In this document: positions 23,199 to 32,897 of the stretch, piece after piece | How positions within the stretch are numbered: the first letter of the stretch is position 1 | Layout of the letters: the number at the start of each line of letters is the position of its first letter | NCBI GenBank assembly: GCA_905201895.1 | Contig: CAJKPX010000002.1 | Coordinates: forward strand, 1-64,000 | Direction of reading: 5' to 3' | Source of the DNA: an uncultured Eubacteriales bacterium | GTDB lineage: Bacteria > Bacillota > Clostridia > Oscillospirales > CAG-272 | DNA: 64,000 bases | The notes under the pieces: model-generated | What the model was told of the DNA's origin: nothing | The model's input: the letters and a program-made list of their open reading frames with translations, nothing else | Databases searched by the model: none | Translations under genes and position numbers: made by a program

Positions 23199-26033
23199 TT
23201 AAATTTTTTTGATCATAGTCAAAATGTTTTCGCCGTTTTCGTAGGCGTAGGTTACTGTGTCCATTGTTTTCTTGGTAATAAAGATACCCAGTCCGCCAAT
23301 CTCACGCTCCTCTGCGGAAAGCGTGATATCCGGGTCAGGCTTCTTCAGCGGATCGAAGGGAATGCCCTTATCTGTCATTCGGAAAGTGATCTCGCGGCTT
23401 TCAGCATCAAATCCAATGCCGAGCGTCATATCACCCTCGCCGTCTCCATAGGCGTAGTGAGCAACGTTGACGAACACTTCTTCAATGGCAACGCAAATAG
23501 CCGTTTGAATTTTCATCGGGCACTCATAGCTTTCCAGAGTTTGATCTACAAATCCAAGAACGTCGGATAACGCTCCTATCTTTGCAGGAAAGGTTTTATT
23601 CATCATTTGCACGCCTCCTTGTTTCGGCTTATAATCGAACATCAGCATCGTAATATCATCGAACTGCGGCGCTTCGCCCACAAATTCATCAATATTAGCT
23701 TTCAGAGCAGGTAAAAATTCGGTTGCCTCCGCCGATGCGTTTTGATTCATAAAGGATAGGAGTCTATCCTCGCCGTAAAGCTTATTTTCCGTGTTGGTTG
23801 CCTCGGGCACACCGTCGGTATACAGGAACAGCCTGTCTCCGGGAGAAAGCATAAGCTCTCCAACACGGTAGCGTACACCATCCATACCGGCAAGAACAAA
23901 TCCCGCACGCGTCTTGAGATATTCAAACCTGCCGTCTGCTCTCTTTAAGAGAGGAGGATTGTGTCCTGCATTTGCAAACCGCAAATTACCTGTTGTCAAG
24001 TCCAAAATTCCCATCCAAGCGGTAACGAACATACCCGATTCATTGTTCTCGCAAAGCTTTTCGTTTGCTTTTGTGAAAATATCGTTTACTGCCATTCCGC
24101 TTTCCGCCAAATCCTTGATAATAGTCTTGGCAGTCATCATAAACATCGCGGCAGGAATCCCCTTTCCCGATACGTCAGCGGCAAGAAAGGCTACGGTTGT
24201 GTCGTTCAGCTTGTAGAAATCATAGAAGTCTCCGCCCACTTCTTTTGCTGCCATCATCTGCGCGTAGATTTCAAAATCCTCGTTTTCAGGGAAGTTTGTC
24301 GGAAGCGCTGAAAGCTGAATTTGTTTCGCATATTCAAGCTCCTTATCAATGCGGGCTGCTGCCTCTGCAATGTAGCGCTTGAGCGTGGTAACGGTAGAGT
24401 TAATATCATCCGACAAGGACGAGAATTCTCTGTTTGACCGAACGTCTACCGTAACGTTCAAATCGCCCTGTGTGATCCGAGCGAGTGTATCATTGACCTT
24501 TTGCAGGTTATTTATGATTACGCGCTTAATGAGGACGTAAATAAATACGAACAGAGTTGCAAAAATGATGACCTGCATGAAAATGCTCGTCAGCATGGAT
24601 GCATCGCGCATAAACATAGCTTCCGCAACAGGCATAGCCGCGAGAATGCAATAGCCCTCAACGAACTTGAATACGTACATACACTCTGTACCGCCAACAA
24701 GATCGTCATAATAGAGCATCGTCGCGGTCTGACCCTTGTTCATCTCATCGTTAGGCTCAATACCGATCGTGGAGATGTGATTACCTATGTGCGCATCGTA
24801 CTCATCATCAGTAATAATATTGAGATTTTCATCAAGAACCGCAACAAACCCACCGGTGCCGACATGACGGTTTTTTGTAACGTCGATGACGTATTCATTC
24901 AACATTGCATGGAATTGCTCAGGATCGTAGCCTACCTGAATAAAGCCGCCTTCCGCAAGGTTCATCGCTGCGTATTTTCTCCACTCTGTTTCATCCTTGC
25001 CTCTTGGAGAATAGTCCTGAACAAAAGAATCCTGAACTTTCAGCATATCCACAAATTCCTTGGATTGCGCCTTGCTGTTCATATCATATCTGTTTATAAC
25101 GTCTTCTTCTACGGTAGAATTTATTATGATACCATTGGGATCAACCACGTTGATCTCCTTAATCCCGTATTTTTCTGTAAGCTCCAACAGCGATACTGTC
25201 GGGTCGGCTTCATACTCCTCTTTAACCTGCTTTACGATTGCCAGAAGGTGCTTGTTGGATTTATCTCTTACCGTTTTTTCAACGTCGGTCATAGAAACGG
25301 TAAACACTTCCTGCGTTTCGATCTGCGCCATTCCATTCTGGAGGATGAGAGTAAATGTGCTGGTAATCAGATAGGCGACTACTATGCAAGCGAGAAGCCT
25401 TCGCTGAAACGTATTGGCAATTCCCTCAGAGGTTTTCTTTCTGAAAAAGCCCTCGTGACTGAAAAGAGAAACCAAAATGATAGACACCCCAACAGCGATC
25501 GAGTTACCGAGCATCATGGGTGCAGTTGCTCCCTTGACAAATTCAAACGCCTGAGAGGAATTATCCATATTTGTAATAAAGATCAGTATCATGTGGATAA
25601 CTTCGCAAACAATCGCAATGCAAACGCCATAAGACCACGTTGGCTTTTTGTTGTCAAACATCAGCTTTCTGAGCCCTGCCGCCATAAATCCTGCAAGAAT
25701 CGTGGCTAGGCTGCATGCGAGTTGCGTATAAGTTCCGCCACCCCAATATACGGAAAACCAGCGGTAAAGACCGCCGATAAATCCTGAAATGATTCCTGCG
25801 GGTGCTCCGAAAATGAGTCCTGCAGACAATGGTGCCGCGTCGCGTATGTTTACAACCGTGCCAAGCCATTCCATTCCAAAGCTTGACGCAAACGCCGATA
25901 CGCCCCCAAACAAAACACCGATAATGATTTGCTTTGTCATATACGGCAATTTCTTAAAGGCGGTATATTTATCAGCCAAATACACGCCAAGTACGAGAAT
26001 ACAGTTTATAATGATTGGTATCGCTAATCTCAT
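23199..26033 (-). CDS. LytS-type sensor fused to SpoIIE phosphatase and RsbW-like kinase
   Basis: The protein has 944 aa. Residues 1-200 are five to six membrane segments of the 5TM-LYT type, with the hallmark NIRDAAPLSAGLIFGAPAG. A further membrane helix is followed by an extracellular sensor (about 235-470), a transmembrane helix (475-500) and HAMP-like linker (505-555). A PP2C SpoIIE/RsbU phosphatase follows (about 570-800; EVGGDFYDF, ADVSGKGIPAAM, DDITMLMF). The last 135 residues are a GHKL kinase with N-box AIEEVFVNVAHYAY, DKGIPFDP and GGLGIFI. Opposing phosphatase and kinase activities are thus on one sensor chain, controlling the STAS genes just downstream. RBS AAGGAG. Confidence 0.9.
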   Translation of the reverse strand: MRLAIPIIINCILVLGVYLADKYTAFKKLPYMTKQIIIGVLFGGVSAFASSFGMEWLGTVVNIRDAAPLSAGLIFGAPAGIISGFIGGLYRWFSVYWGGGTYTQLACSLATILAGFMAAGLRKLMFDNKKPTWSYGVCIAIVCEVIHMILIFITNMDNSSQAFEFVKGATAPMMLGNSIAVGVSIILVSLFSHEGFFRKKTSEGIANTFQRRLLACIVVAYLITSTFTLILQNGMAQIETQEVFTVSMTDVEKTVRDKSNKHLLAIVKQVKEEYEADPTVSLLELTEKYGIKEINVVDPNGIIINSTVEEDVINRYDMNSKAQSKEFVDMLKVQDSFVQDYSPRGKDETEWRKYAAMNLAEGGFIQVGYDPEQFHAMLNEYVIDVTKNRHVGTGGFVAVLDENLNIITDDEYDAHIGNHISTIGIEPNDEMNKGQTATMLYYDDLVGGTECMYVFKFVEGYCILAAMPVAEAMFMRDASMLTSIFMQVIIFATLFVFIYVLIKRVIINNLQKVNDTLARITQGDLNVTVDVRSNREFSSLSDDINSTVTTLKRYIAEAAARIDKELEYAKQIQLSALPTNFPENEDFEIYAQMMAAKEVGGDFYDFYKLNDTTVAFLAADVSGKGIPAAMFMMTAKTIIKDLAESGMAVNDIFTKANEKLCENNESGMFVTAWMGILDLTTGNLRFANAGHNPPLLKRADGRFEYLKTRAGFVLAGMDGVRYRVGELMLSPGDRLFLYTDGVPEATNTENKLYGEDRLLSFMNQNASAEATEFLPALKANIDEFVGEAPQFDDITMLMFDYKPKQGGVQMMNKTFPAKIGALSDVLGFVDQTLESYECPMKIQTAICVAIEEVFVNVAHYAYGDGEGDMTLGIGFDAESREITFRMTDKGIPFDPLKKPDPDITLSAEEREIGGLGIFITKKTMDTVTYAYENGENILTMIKKI

Positions 26034-26043
26034 TTTTTTCTCC

Positions 26044-27015
26044 TTATAAAAACAAACCTGTCAACCAGCCAATAAACGATTGAACCAGCCCGGAAAGCAA
26101 ATCTCCAAAGATTCCAATTGCCAAGAGCAAAATCATGTATAAAAACATACTTCCGCGGCTGACGGAATTCTTTGAAACGGTATAATAAAAATTAAACTGA
26201 CCTTGCAAATTGTGATCTCTATTTTGATTCCATTGGTAAGTAATGACATCCTCTCGATTATAATCTTTCGGGAGGTAGTCCTCATAGAGTTTTTCCTCCA
26301 AGCGATGAGTACGGTAACAACCGGAATCGTTCAGCTCGTAATTTTCATCAATAGAAAGAGTAATTACAGCCTTCTTTAATTTCTGACGGTGAAACGCTCC
26401 GATTCTTGTGATTTCCTCAGGTAAAAGTCTCGACTCATTGACTCGTATAGAGTATCCGTATTTTTCTGAAACTACGGGTGTCGTGATCAAATCACGAAGT
26501 CGGGCAAGCGCATTTCCCATATTCACACGAGGTTTGAATATTTCATTTAAGGATTTATGCGGCATCCGCCAAATAAAATATCCTTCGTCATTGTCTAAAA
26601 ACGGCTGTAGCGCCTCTATATCCACACTGATCAGTGTGCCGTCAGCCAACTGCTCCGCCTGATGTTCCAATGTGCTGATATGCACGATATCCACGGTTTT
26701 TCCGTTGTATGCAATCTCGGAGGTGTGCTCATTTTTCTTGTAATCCACGATACATGCTGCACTAAAGGTTGCCTGCAAAATTTTTGTATCGTTAAAAAGC
26801 AGGGAAACATCTTCTATTTCCTCCCGAGCAACATGAAACGGAACGTACACGTGTAAAGCCCTGCTGACCTTTATACCGCGTATGCGTATTGCGATATCTA
26901 TGTAACTCTTGCCCTTGGGATTGAGCCAATCGTTAATGTATACTGTGCTGGTATCATCACCGTCGATCCAAACGGCCCATCCGTCATCGGCAAATTTCCT
27001 TTGTTTTTTAGGCAT
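26044..27015 (-). CDS. Unrecognised protein with C-terminal membrane segment
   Basis: The protein has 323 aa from ATG 27015 (site AAAGGATAGGG); an earlier in-frame start at 27090 overlaps guaD without a site. Most of the chain is predicted cytoplasmic and beta-rich (DGWAVWIDGDDTSTVYINDW, HVYVPFHVAREE). The last about 45 residues are hydrophobic (FLYMILLLAIGIFGDLL and GLVQSFIGWLTGLFL) and would tail-anchor it. No family is recognised. It lies 10 bp upstream of the sensor-phosphatase gene and may be a local membrane partner of that system. Confidence 0.7.
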   Translation of the reverse strand: MPKKQRKFADDGWAVWIDGDDTSTVYINDWLNPKGKSYIDIAIRIRGIKVSRALHVYVPFHVAREEIEDVSLLFNDTKILQATFSAACIVDYKKNEHTSEIAYNGKTVDIVHISTLEHQAEQLADGTLISVDIEALQPFLDNDEGYFIWRMPHKSLNEIFKPRVNMGNALARLRDLITTPVVSEKYGYSIRVNESRLLPEEITRIGAFHRQKLKKAVITLSIDENYELNDSGCYRTHRLEEKLYEDYLPKDYNREDVITYQWNQNRDHNLQGQFNFYYTVSKNSVSRGSMFLYMILLLAIGIFGDLLSGLVQSFIGWLTGLFL

Positions 27016-27031
27016 TACGTCCCTATCCTTT

Positions 27032-28327
27032 CTATATAATTTTTCTTCCGGCAACATATTTTGCCGTGATATTTTTCTCATCAAGTCCAAGATAAACCGC
27101 GCGTTCTATTCTCTCTGCAAGATTTAAGGTTTGAGGGTGAGGAAGAACGCTATCGTTCATTACAACTGCATCAAATTCATACCCCTCCTCAAAGCTTCCC
27201 ACCTTACCAAAGAACGCACCGCCCCCCTTGGTTGCCAGATAAAAAGCCTCCGAAAACACCAGCGGCTTATAGGATTCGTCAACCATTCTGAAGTACATCT
27301 TGGATATCTGAATTGCATCGGTGATTGCTCTGAATATAGAATCACTATGCCCACCTGCAATGTCACTTCCAAGACCGATATTCAATCCGAGGTCAAGATA
27401 CCTGCGTATCGGAGCGATGCCCGAGGTCAGGTTCATATTGGAAGCAGGACAATGTGCTACAAAAACTCCGTTCTTGCGCATGAGCTCCACCTCTTCATCG
27501 GTAGACCAAACGCAATGCGCCATCACCGTCTTTACGTCTGTATTGATATCGTCGTTCTTTCCAAACAAATCGTATTCATCGTAAGAATCCCCATAGAAAG
27601 GATTGTCAGGACGAAGGATTTTCACGAAATCAATCTCACCCTTACTTTCCGACAGATGTGACTGCACGGGGATACCGTACGCCATCTGAATTTCCCTGAG
27701 TTCTTCCATCAGCTTGTCTGTGCAACAAGGAATGAACCGCGGAGTCAGGATCGGCTTTGTATTTTTGAATTTATCCTTTATCGCATTGATCCAACCGAAT
27801 GTGGTATATGCAGAAATATCTGCGCTGACCTCGGTAAGAGCCTCACTCGCTTCTCTGTCCATATTGACTTTACCAACATAGCTTACAAGTCCGCTATTTT
27901 CCATCAATTCCATCAGAAGCTCGGTTGCATAACGGTGGCGAGTTGCAAAAATACAGGCTCTCGTGGTTGCACCGTTTTTCAATGCCTCCACAAACATACC
28001 GTATGCCTTTTGGGCATACTCCAGATCTTCATATTTTTCTTCCTCCGGGAATGTATAACGGTTCAGCCAATCCATCAGTTCAAGATCCATACACATTCCT
28101 CTGAATGCATACTGAGGAGCGTGCACGTGAAGGTCAACCATACCGGGAAATATCAACGAATCCCCGTAGTCGTAGAGAGGGAGATGCGCATATTCTTCGG
28201 GCAAGGCGCTGAATATGCCTTTGGATAATCCGTTCACACAAACCGCAAAAGCCCCCTCATAAAGATCAAGCTGCTGCGAATTTTTTGTTTGGCAAAAGTT
28301 CCCCTTTACAACAAAACTATTATTCAT
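27032..28327 (-). CDS. guaD: Guanine deaminase
   Basis: The protein has 431 aa from ATG 28327 (AGGAGTG site). It is an amidohydrolase with metal ligands DLHVHAPQY, later HLSES, the HCVWSTDEE helix and GSDIAGGHSDS. PGMVDLHVHAPQYAF and the FR(A)M(C)MD context match guanine deaminases, which convert guanine to xanthine and ammonia in the cytoplasm. It stands out as a metabolic gene among regulatory ones; the phosphoesterase, the HD hydrolase and this enzyme would all turn over purine nucleotides. The 67 bp before the next gene show no terminator. Confidence 0.88.
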   Translation of the reverse strand: MNNSFVVKGNFCQTKNSQQLDLYEGAFAVCVNGLSKGIFSALPEEYAHLPLYDYGDSLIFPGMVDLHVHAPQYAFRGMCMDLELMDWLNRYTFPEEEKYEDLEYAQKAYGMFVEALKNGATTRACIFATRHRYATELLMELMENSGLVSYVGKVNMDREASEALTEVSADISAYTTFGWINAIKDKFKNTKPILTPRFIPCCTDKLMEELREIQMAYGIPVQSHLSESKGEIDFVKILRPDNPFYGDSYDEYDLFGKNDDINTDVKTVMAHCVWSTDEEVELMRKNGVFVAHCPASNMNLTSGIAPIRRYLDLGLNIGLGSDIAGGHSDSIFRAITDAIQISKMYFRMVDESYKPLVFSEAFYLATKGGGAFFGKVGSFEEGYEFDAVVMNDSVLPHPQTLNLAERIERAVYLGLDEKNITAKYVAGRKII

Positions 28328-28394
28328 AGCACTCCTATCTTCAAATTTATGTTGCAAGCATCTCAAAACAAAATTTTTTCAAATCCGGTGTTAT

Positions 28395-28619
28395 TCAACG
28401 AATTCCGTCGAAATATTGGCTGCAAGCAGTTAAATATTCCGTCCAATCATATTTTATTTCAACGTCGTATTTATCCAAAATCGTGTTCAGATCTGCAACC
28501 TTTTGGAAAAGCTCCTTGATTTGAGCCTTTTCTTCGTCGGTGTACTGTTCGTAGTGATCGAGAAGGTCTTCAACAATCACCTTAAATTTTTTGATCAAAT
28601 CCTTTTTTTCACTTTTCAT
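28395..28619 (-). CDS. Small charged helical protein
   Basis: The protein has 74 aa and is almost wholly predicted alpha-helical, with many Lys, Asp and Glu (DLLDHYEQYTDEEKAQIKELFQKVADL). A clear GGAGG site precedes ATG 28619. No family is recognised. Its amphipathic character suggests a partner-binding protein. Confidence 0.65.
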   Translation of the reverse strand: MKSEKKDLIKKFKVIVEDLLDHYEQYTDEEKAQIKELFQKVADLNTILDKYDVEIKYDWTEYLTACSQYFDGIR

Positions 28620-28683
28620 TTTTGGTTACCTCCATTATTGTTCAACTTGGTTCTGCATTTGTTTTTATAAAAGATACATTGCT

Positions 28684-28854
28684 TTAGAGTTTCATTTTCT
28701 GAAATAATATCGGACACAAAAATCCCACCGTCATCACAACGATAAAATAACGCACCGCATCAATCAAGAGCGAAATTTGCATTACATCAAACACGTTCAC
28801 AAGCTTAATTGCTTCCTTGAGAGCAACCGCAAAATCCAATTCAAAGGCAAGCAT
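28684..28854 (-). CDS. Possible small membrane protein
   Basis: The ORF has 56 aa from ATG 28854, with GGCGAGGG as a candidate ribosome site; a start at 28872 overlaps the GNAT gene and lacks one. The second half is hydrophobic (YFIVVMTVGFLCPILF) and could span the membrane. It has no homology I recognise. It could be a real small gene or chance frame between GNAT and the 74-aa gene. Confidence 0.35.
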   Translation of the reverse strand: MLAFELDFAVALKEAIKLVNVFDVMQISLLIDAVRYFIVVMTVGFLCPILFQKMKL

Positions 28855-28864
28855 CGCCCTCGCC

Positions 28865-29536
28865 TTACACATTTGTTTGATTTGGTTGCCTTACCATCGC
28901 ATAATGCATGACGGGGGTTTTCGGTATCAGCTCTTCCTTCATCAAATCGAACCCATAGTGCCGATAAAGCCCCACGTTAGATTCCTTGTTTGTCTCAAGA
29001 TAGGCAACCATGCGCTCGTCGTCGCAAAACTGAAGCATTGGACGCATAAGCTTGCTGGCAATTCCCTTTCCCTGCGCGTCCTTTTTTATAGAAAGGTTAT
29101 ATAAGTACCAATCGTAATGATCAGTGAACTCTTTTTTCAGGTTCATCGCATACGTTTCGTAGGTTAAAAGTCTGCCGATAATGCCGAGGCCCGAATGAAA
29201 TATCAGGCTGATCCCGCCGCTCATTAAAAACGGAAGCGTTTTACTGCCCGTAAATCCAAATGGCAACCATACGGCAAAGCCGTTGATTTCCTCACTGTCG
29301 GCGTAGATCACCGCGTCCTCGGTCATGGTTTTAAGAGAAATCTGCATAATCAGATTAGATGCTTTGGCGTCATATTTCCCTTTGGTAAACCAATTGTGCA
29401 GTGGGTAGTCTCGGTATGCGTCTGCAGCTACCTCTGCCAAACGTTCAAGATCCTTTTTTTCAACGATATACAAGCCCGCTTTTTCTATCGCTTTTCTTGC
29501 AAGCGGAATTTCTATCTTTCTAACCAATTTATCCAT
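28865..29536 (-). CDS. GNAT-family N-acetyltransferase
   Basis: The protein has 223 aa. The acetyl-CoA loop is visible in LSIKKDAQGKGIASKLMRPML (quoted in part: QGKGIAS, the Q/RxxGxG/A motif), followed by AYLETNKESNVGLYRHYGF, the usual end of the fold. Fungal-type and bacterial relatives with the AADAYRDYPLHNWF start acetylate small molecules. It lies 30 bp after the acyltransferase gene, so two acyl-transfer enzymes are adjacent. Confidence 0.85.
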   Translation of the reverse strand: MDKLVRKIEIPLARKAIEKAGLYIVEKKDLERLAEVAADAYRDYPLHNWFTKGKYDAKASNLIMQISLKTMTEDAVIYADSEEINGFAVWLPFGFTGSKTLPFLMSGGISLIFHSGLGIIGRLLTYETYAMNLKKEFTDHYDWYLYNLSIKKDAQGKGIASKLMRPMLQFCDDERMVAYLETNKESNVGLYRHYGFDLMKEELIPKTPVMHYAMVRQPNQTNV

Positions 29537-29566
29537 TCAATTCTCCTTGTTGTGCCTGAAGGAACT

Positions 29567-30856
29567 CTACTTGACTAAAGGTGCACTCTCAACCTTAGAT
29601 ATGGGAAGATGATTTTTGAACATACCGATAACCTTATAGGAAAGCTTTTCCTCCTCAAGGATCTTGCAAAAGTGATCCATATAGGTTTTCTTTTTATTCA
29701 TCTGCATCAGCGAAATGCAGAAATTTTCACCCACATCCAAAATCTCAAAAAGCAGGTGAGAGTCAGTAATGATATGTGCGCGCTCCACATATTCCGTCAT
29801 GGAGCCCCAATCCTCACGCCCCACATAGTTTATGATAAAGGAATTATGAACATCGGGTCTTCGGTGAGAGTTTTTGGCCGCGCACGCATTCTTCTCCTTC
29901 AAGCCCTTGACACCATCCACAATATCGGTGTATTCATAAAACCGACGCAGAGTATCGTAAGCGTATTCAGACTGGGTCTGCAAATGAGTGGAACCTCTGA
30001 TCAAGGTGCAAAGCTTGCTGACAGGCCAATCCTTCACACGGTACGGAAGGAAGTAAAAGATATGTGAGAGCAGGTCGTGGTGCGTTTTCGGGCATCCAAC
30101 CTCTTCACGGTAATTATGACTTGTTTCAATACGCAAAGGAAGATCGTTCTTGGGTAAAGCCCTGAAAAGAGCCTTTGCCATAATTGCAGCAACCACAGAC
30201 AAGGGACTACCGTCGTTTTCACTCACGTATTTCATCAGATCCTTTTTGGGAATCTGCAATTCGTAATGAATACTGTCGCTGAAAATAAGATTTCCAAAGC
30301 CAAACAGAAATTCCAATCCGGGAAACCATACCTCGTCCTTGTTAGGCTTTCCAACAGGAGAATCTTTGGGCAGCTCTTCAGGATTGGGATAGGCATACTC
30401 TTCTTCCGAAATCGGAGAGTCAACCAAAATTGTACTGCCGGGATCGGGGCTTACGCCATAGCGGGCACAGATATACTCGTAAACCGTGGTTTTCACCCAT
30501 AAAAACGTTCCGCTACCGCCGCACATCCCATGATACATATTAAAATAGATACAGTTGCCCTCGTATTCAATACTGCAGGGCTGATAATTTACTTCCTCGG
30601 AAAACAGATATGTTCTCTTCCTTTTGGATACGGGATTGACACGGACGGTTCTGGGATTGGGTATCAGGTCTATCCCGCCGTCTTCATCAATATGAATCTG
30701 CTTGGAATAGTATGGAAATCTGCCAAAGGCTTTCTGTGCAGCCTTTTTAAGTGCTTCATATTCAACAGCCTCTTTCATTACTACTTTGATACGGATGTTG
30801 AATGTTATAAATTTACCTGATTCATGCAAGAGATAAGCATCGGGAGAATATTTCAT
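29567..30856 (-). CDS. Condensation/PapA-type acyltransferase 2 with degenerate motif
   Basis: The protein has 429 aa and is a distant paralog of the 420-aa protein at 13314-14576. They share the start (DAYLLHESGKFITFNIRIKVVMKE-like, quoted in part), YPNPEELP/YPFPDSS and the VGREDW/VGKMDW region. The HxxxDG motif reads HGMCGG, so the catalytic His is present but the structural Asp is Gly. Its acyl donor and acceptor are unknown. RBS AGAGG precedes ATG 30856. Confidence 0.7.
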   Translation of the reverse strand: MKYSPDAYLLHESGKFITFNIRIKVVMKEAVEYEALKKAAQKAFGRFPYYSKQIHIDEDGGIDLIPNPRTVRVNPVSKRKRTYLFSEEVNYQPCSIEYEGNCIYFNMYHGMCGGSGTFLWVKTTVYEYICARYGVSPDPGSTILVDSPISEEEYAYPNPEELPKDSPVGKPNKDEVWFPGLEFLFGFGNLIFSDSIHYELQIPKKDLMKYVSENDGSPLSVVAAIMAKALFRALPKNDLPLRIETSHNYREEVGCPKTHHDLLSHIFYFLPYRVKDWPVSKLCTLIRGSTHLQTQSEYAYDTLRRFYEYTDIVDGVKGLKEKNACAAKNSHRRPDVHNSFIINYVGREDWGSMTEYVERAHIITDSHLLFEILDVGENFCISLMQMNKKKTYMDHFCKILEEEKLSYKVIGMFKNHLPISKVESAPLVK

Positions 30857-30893
30857 GATTTACCTCTGAAAGCAGCAAGATTTTTTTATTACA

Positions 30894-32168
30894 TCAAGTC
30901 TTACTGTTGGATCTCTTTTCATAGCAATATTTTATGATCTGCTCCGCAACATTTTTCGTGTGAGCGACTGCCTCCACAACCGTCTTTGGACCGCTCACAA
31001 CGTCACCGGCAGCAAACACTCCCGGAATATTCGTCATTCCGTTTTCATCAACCACGAACAGACCTCTGAGAGTGGTAGCTATCTGCGCAGTTTCCGAAAG
31101 AACGCTCGCCGGTCCCTGACCGATCGCAAGGATGACGCTATCCGCCTCAATCATATGTCTTGACAACATATTTTCCTCGTAACGAATACCGTTTTCACCG
31201 TCAATAGCATCAACATCAACCGCAACAAGACCGTCCTCGGTTATACGGAGAACCGAGATCAGGTGCATACACTCCACACCCTCCGCGAGCGTCTCTGAAT
31301 ACTCCGTCTTAGTGGCGGTAACGTCCTCTTCTCTGCGGTTATTGAGCAAAATCACTTTTTCAACGCCATTCTGTCTGACAGCAGTTCTTGCAACGTCCAT
31401 TGCAACGTTTCCGGCTCCGATCACAGCAACCGTCTTGCCCAGATCATACGCCCCGGGAGACTTCAGAAAATCAATCGCAAAATGAACGTGACCCAGCGTT
31501 TCGCCGATCAGTCCAAGTCTGTTGGGCTTTGCGGTTCCCACGGCAAGAAAGATCGCATCATAGCCGTCGATGAACATATCTTCAATCAGAAGATTAGATC
31601 CAATATGACAGTTGGGCTTTATAATCACGCCAAGCTTTTTCAGCACATCCTTATAGGCATCAACCTTATCCTTCGGGAGACGAAAGGCAGGAATCCCGTA
31701 TCGGAGAACTCCGCCTATCTGGTCCTGTGCCTCCACAAGAGTAACCTGAAATCCCTTTTGCGCCATCAATATGCTCATTGAGATTCCTGCGGGACCTGCA
31801 CCGATAACGGCAACCTTCATTCCGTTCTTCGCCGGCTTATCTATCTCGCAATCAAAGATATATTTTCCCGAAATATACTGCTCTATCTTATAAAAGGATA
31901 TCGGGGTGCTCTTCATTCCGAGAACGCAATTGCCATAGCAGTTATTCTCGTGTGGACAAACAATGGAGCAGATCGCACTGAGCGGATTGTTCTCAAACAG
32001 CACCTTGGCTGCCTCTTGCTCATTGCCCTCCAAAAACAAATTCATAATAGTGGGTATATCTGTCGAAATGGGACAGCTCTTTTTACATCTCGGCACCTTA
32101 CATTTCAGGCATCTGCTGGCTTCTTCCAAAAGAGCCTCTGTATTGAGATTTTGGATCAGATCACTCAT
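30894..32168 (-). CDS. GltD-like NAD(P)-dependent flavoprotein
   Basis: The protein has 424 aa. An N-terminal Fe-S region (CLKCKVPRCKKSCPISTDIP, then C-x7-C-x5-C) is followed by FAD-binding GAGPAGIS and NAD(P)-binding GAGNVAMD Rossmann motifs and the C-terminal IPGVFAAGDVVSGP. This is the glutamate-synthase small-subunit architecture, which transfers electrons from NAD(P)H to a partner. No GltB large subunit is present. The neighbours are fumarate-reductase-like subunits, so it may feed them electrons or serve as an independent oxidoreductase. Confidence 0.85.
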   Translation of the reverse strand: MSDLIQNLNTEALLEEASRCLKCKVPRCKKSCPISTDIPTIMNLFLEGNEQEAAKVLFENNPLSAICSIVCPHENNCYGNCVLGMKSTPISFYKIEQYISGKYIFDCEIDKPAKNGMKVAVIGAGPAGISMSILMAQKGFQVTLVEAQDQIGGVLRYGIPAFRLPKDKVDAYKDVLKKLGVIIKPNCHIGSNLLIEDMFIDGYDAIFLAVGTAKPNRLGLIGETLGHVHFAIDFLKSPGAYDLGKTVAVIGAGNVAMDVARTAVRQNGVEKVILLNNRREEDVTATKTEYSETLAEGVECMHLISVLRITEDGLVAVDVDAIDGENGIRYEENMLSRHMIEADSVILAIGQGPASVLSETAQIATTLRGLFVVDENGMTNIPGVFAAGDVVSGPKTVVEAVAHTKNVAEQIIKYCYEKRSNSKT

Positions 32169-32220
32169 GTATTTCTCCTAATATAGAACAATAATAGGGC
32201 TAATATGACAGCATTTCGTT

Positions 32221-32895
32221 TTATTTACGATTCATTCTCATCATAGAGGTGATCGTTTCAATCTTCATAGGACATACGCTCTGACAGGAGAGTGCCTTTG
32301 AGCACCCTGCGCCGAAATGCGCTTTATATTCTTTGACCACTTGAGATTTTTTGTTTGTTGATTGACTTGCGATCAAATAACTCTCATTCGCAAGAACCGC
32401 CCCGAAAAAATCTCCGCCGGGGCGATAATTGGGACACACCTCCAAACAGAGCCCGCACTTGAGGCACTTGGCAACCGAATACTGTTGCTTATATTGGCGC
32501 TCATCATTCTTCGCTATGCTGTCCAAATATGCCTTTGCGTTGATTAAATTCTCATAAATAATGCTTCGATCCACAATAAGGTCGGCAACAACCGAGAATT
32601 TACTAAGCGGCTCAAGCACAAGTACATCTCCCTTTACTTCATCGGCAAAGGTAGCGCAAGCAAGCGCGGGAACGCCGTTGATTACCATTGCGCATCCACC
32701 GCACACGGCTTGCATACAGCTGCACTCCCAACGAATTCTGGCAGCAGGTTTGCCATCAATATCAAAAAGATCGTCCGTGTAGTTCAGCGCATCGAGCACT
32801 GCCGAAACGGTTACGTGCTTGGGACCGTCGTATCGGAAGCTTTGCCAATATGCTTCGGAGTTGGAATTGCGCCGGCGCTTGATCTTCACTATCAT
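32221..32895 (-). CDS. Fumarate reductase/succinate dehydrogenase iron-sulfur subunit
   Basis: The protein has 224 aa. It has the 2Fe-2S motif CSCMQAVCGGC with the further Cys in PALAC, then CLKCGLCLEVCP and CSKALSCQSVCP for the C-terminal clusters. It is a little shorter than typical 235-250-aa FrdB/SdhB. It is 2 bp after the flavoprotein gene, in the same order as many sdhCAB operons. It would pass electrons between the flavin subunit and quinone or heme. Confidence 0.88.
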   Translation of the reverse strand: MIVKIKRRRNSNSEAYWQSFRYDGPKHVTVSAVLDALNYTDDLFDIDGKPAARIRWECSCMQAVCGGCAMVINGVPALACATFADEVKGDVLVLEPLSKFSVVADLIVDRSIIYENLINAKAYLDSIAKNDERQYKQQYSVAKCLKCGLCLEVCPNYRPGGDFFGAVLANESYLIASQSTNKKSQVVKEYKAHFGAGCSKALSCQSVCPMKIETITSMMRMNRK

Positions 32896-32897
32896 TG

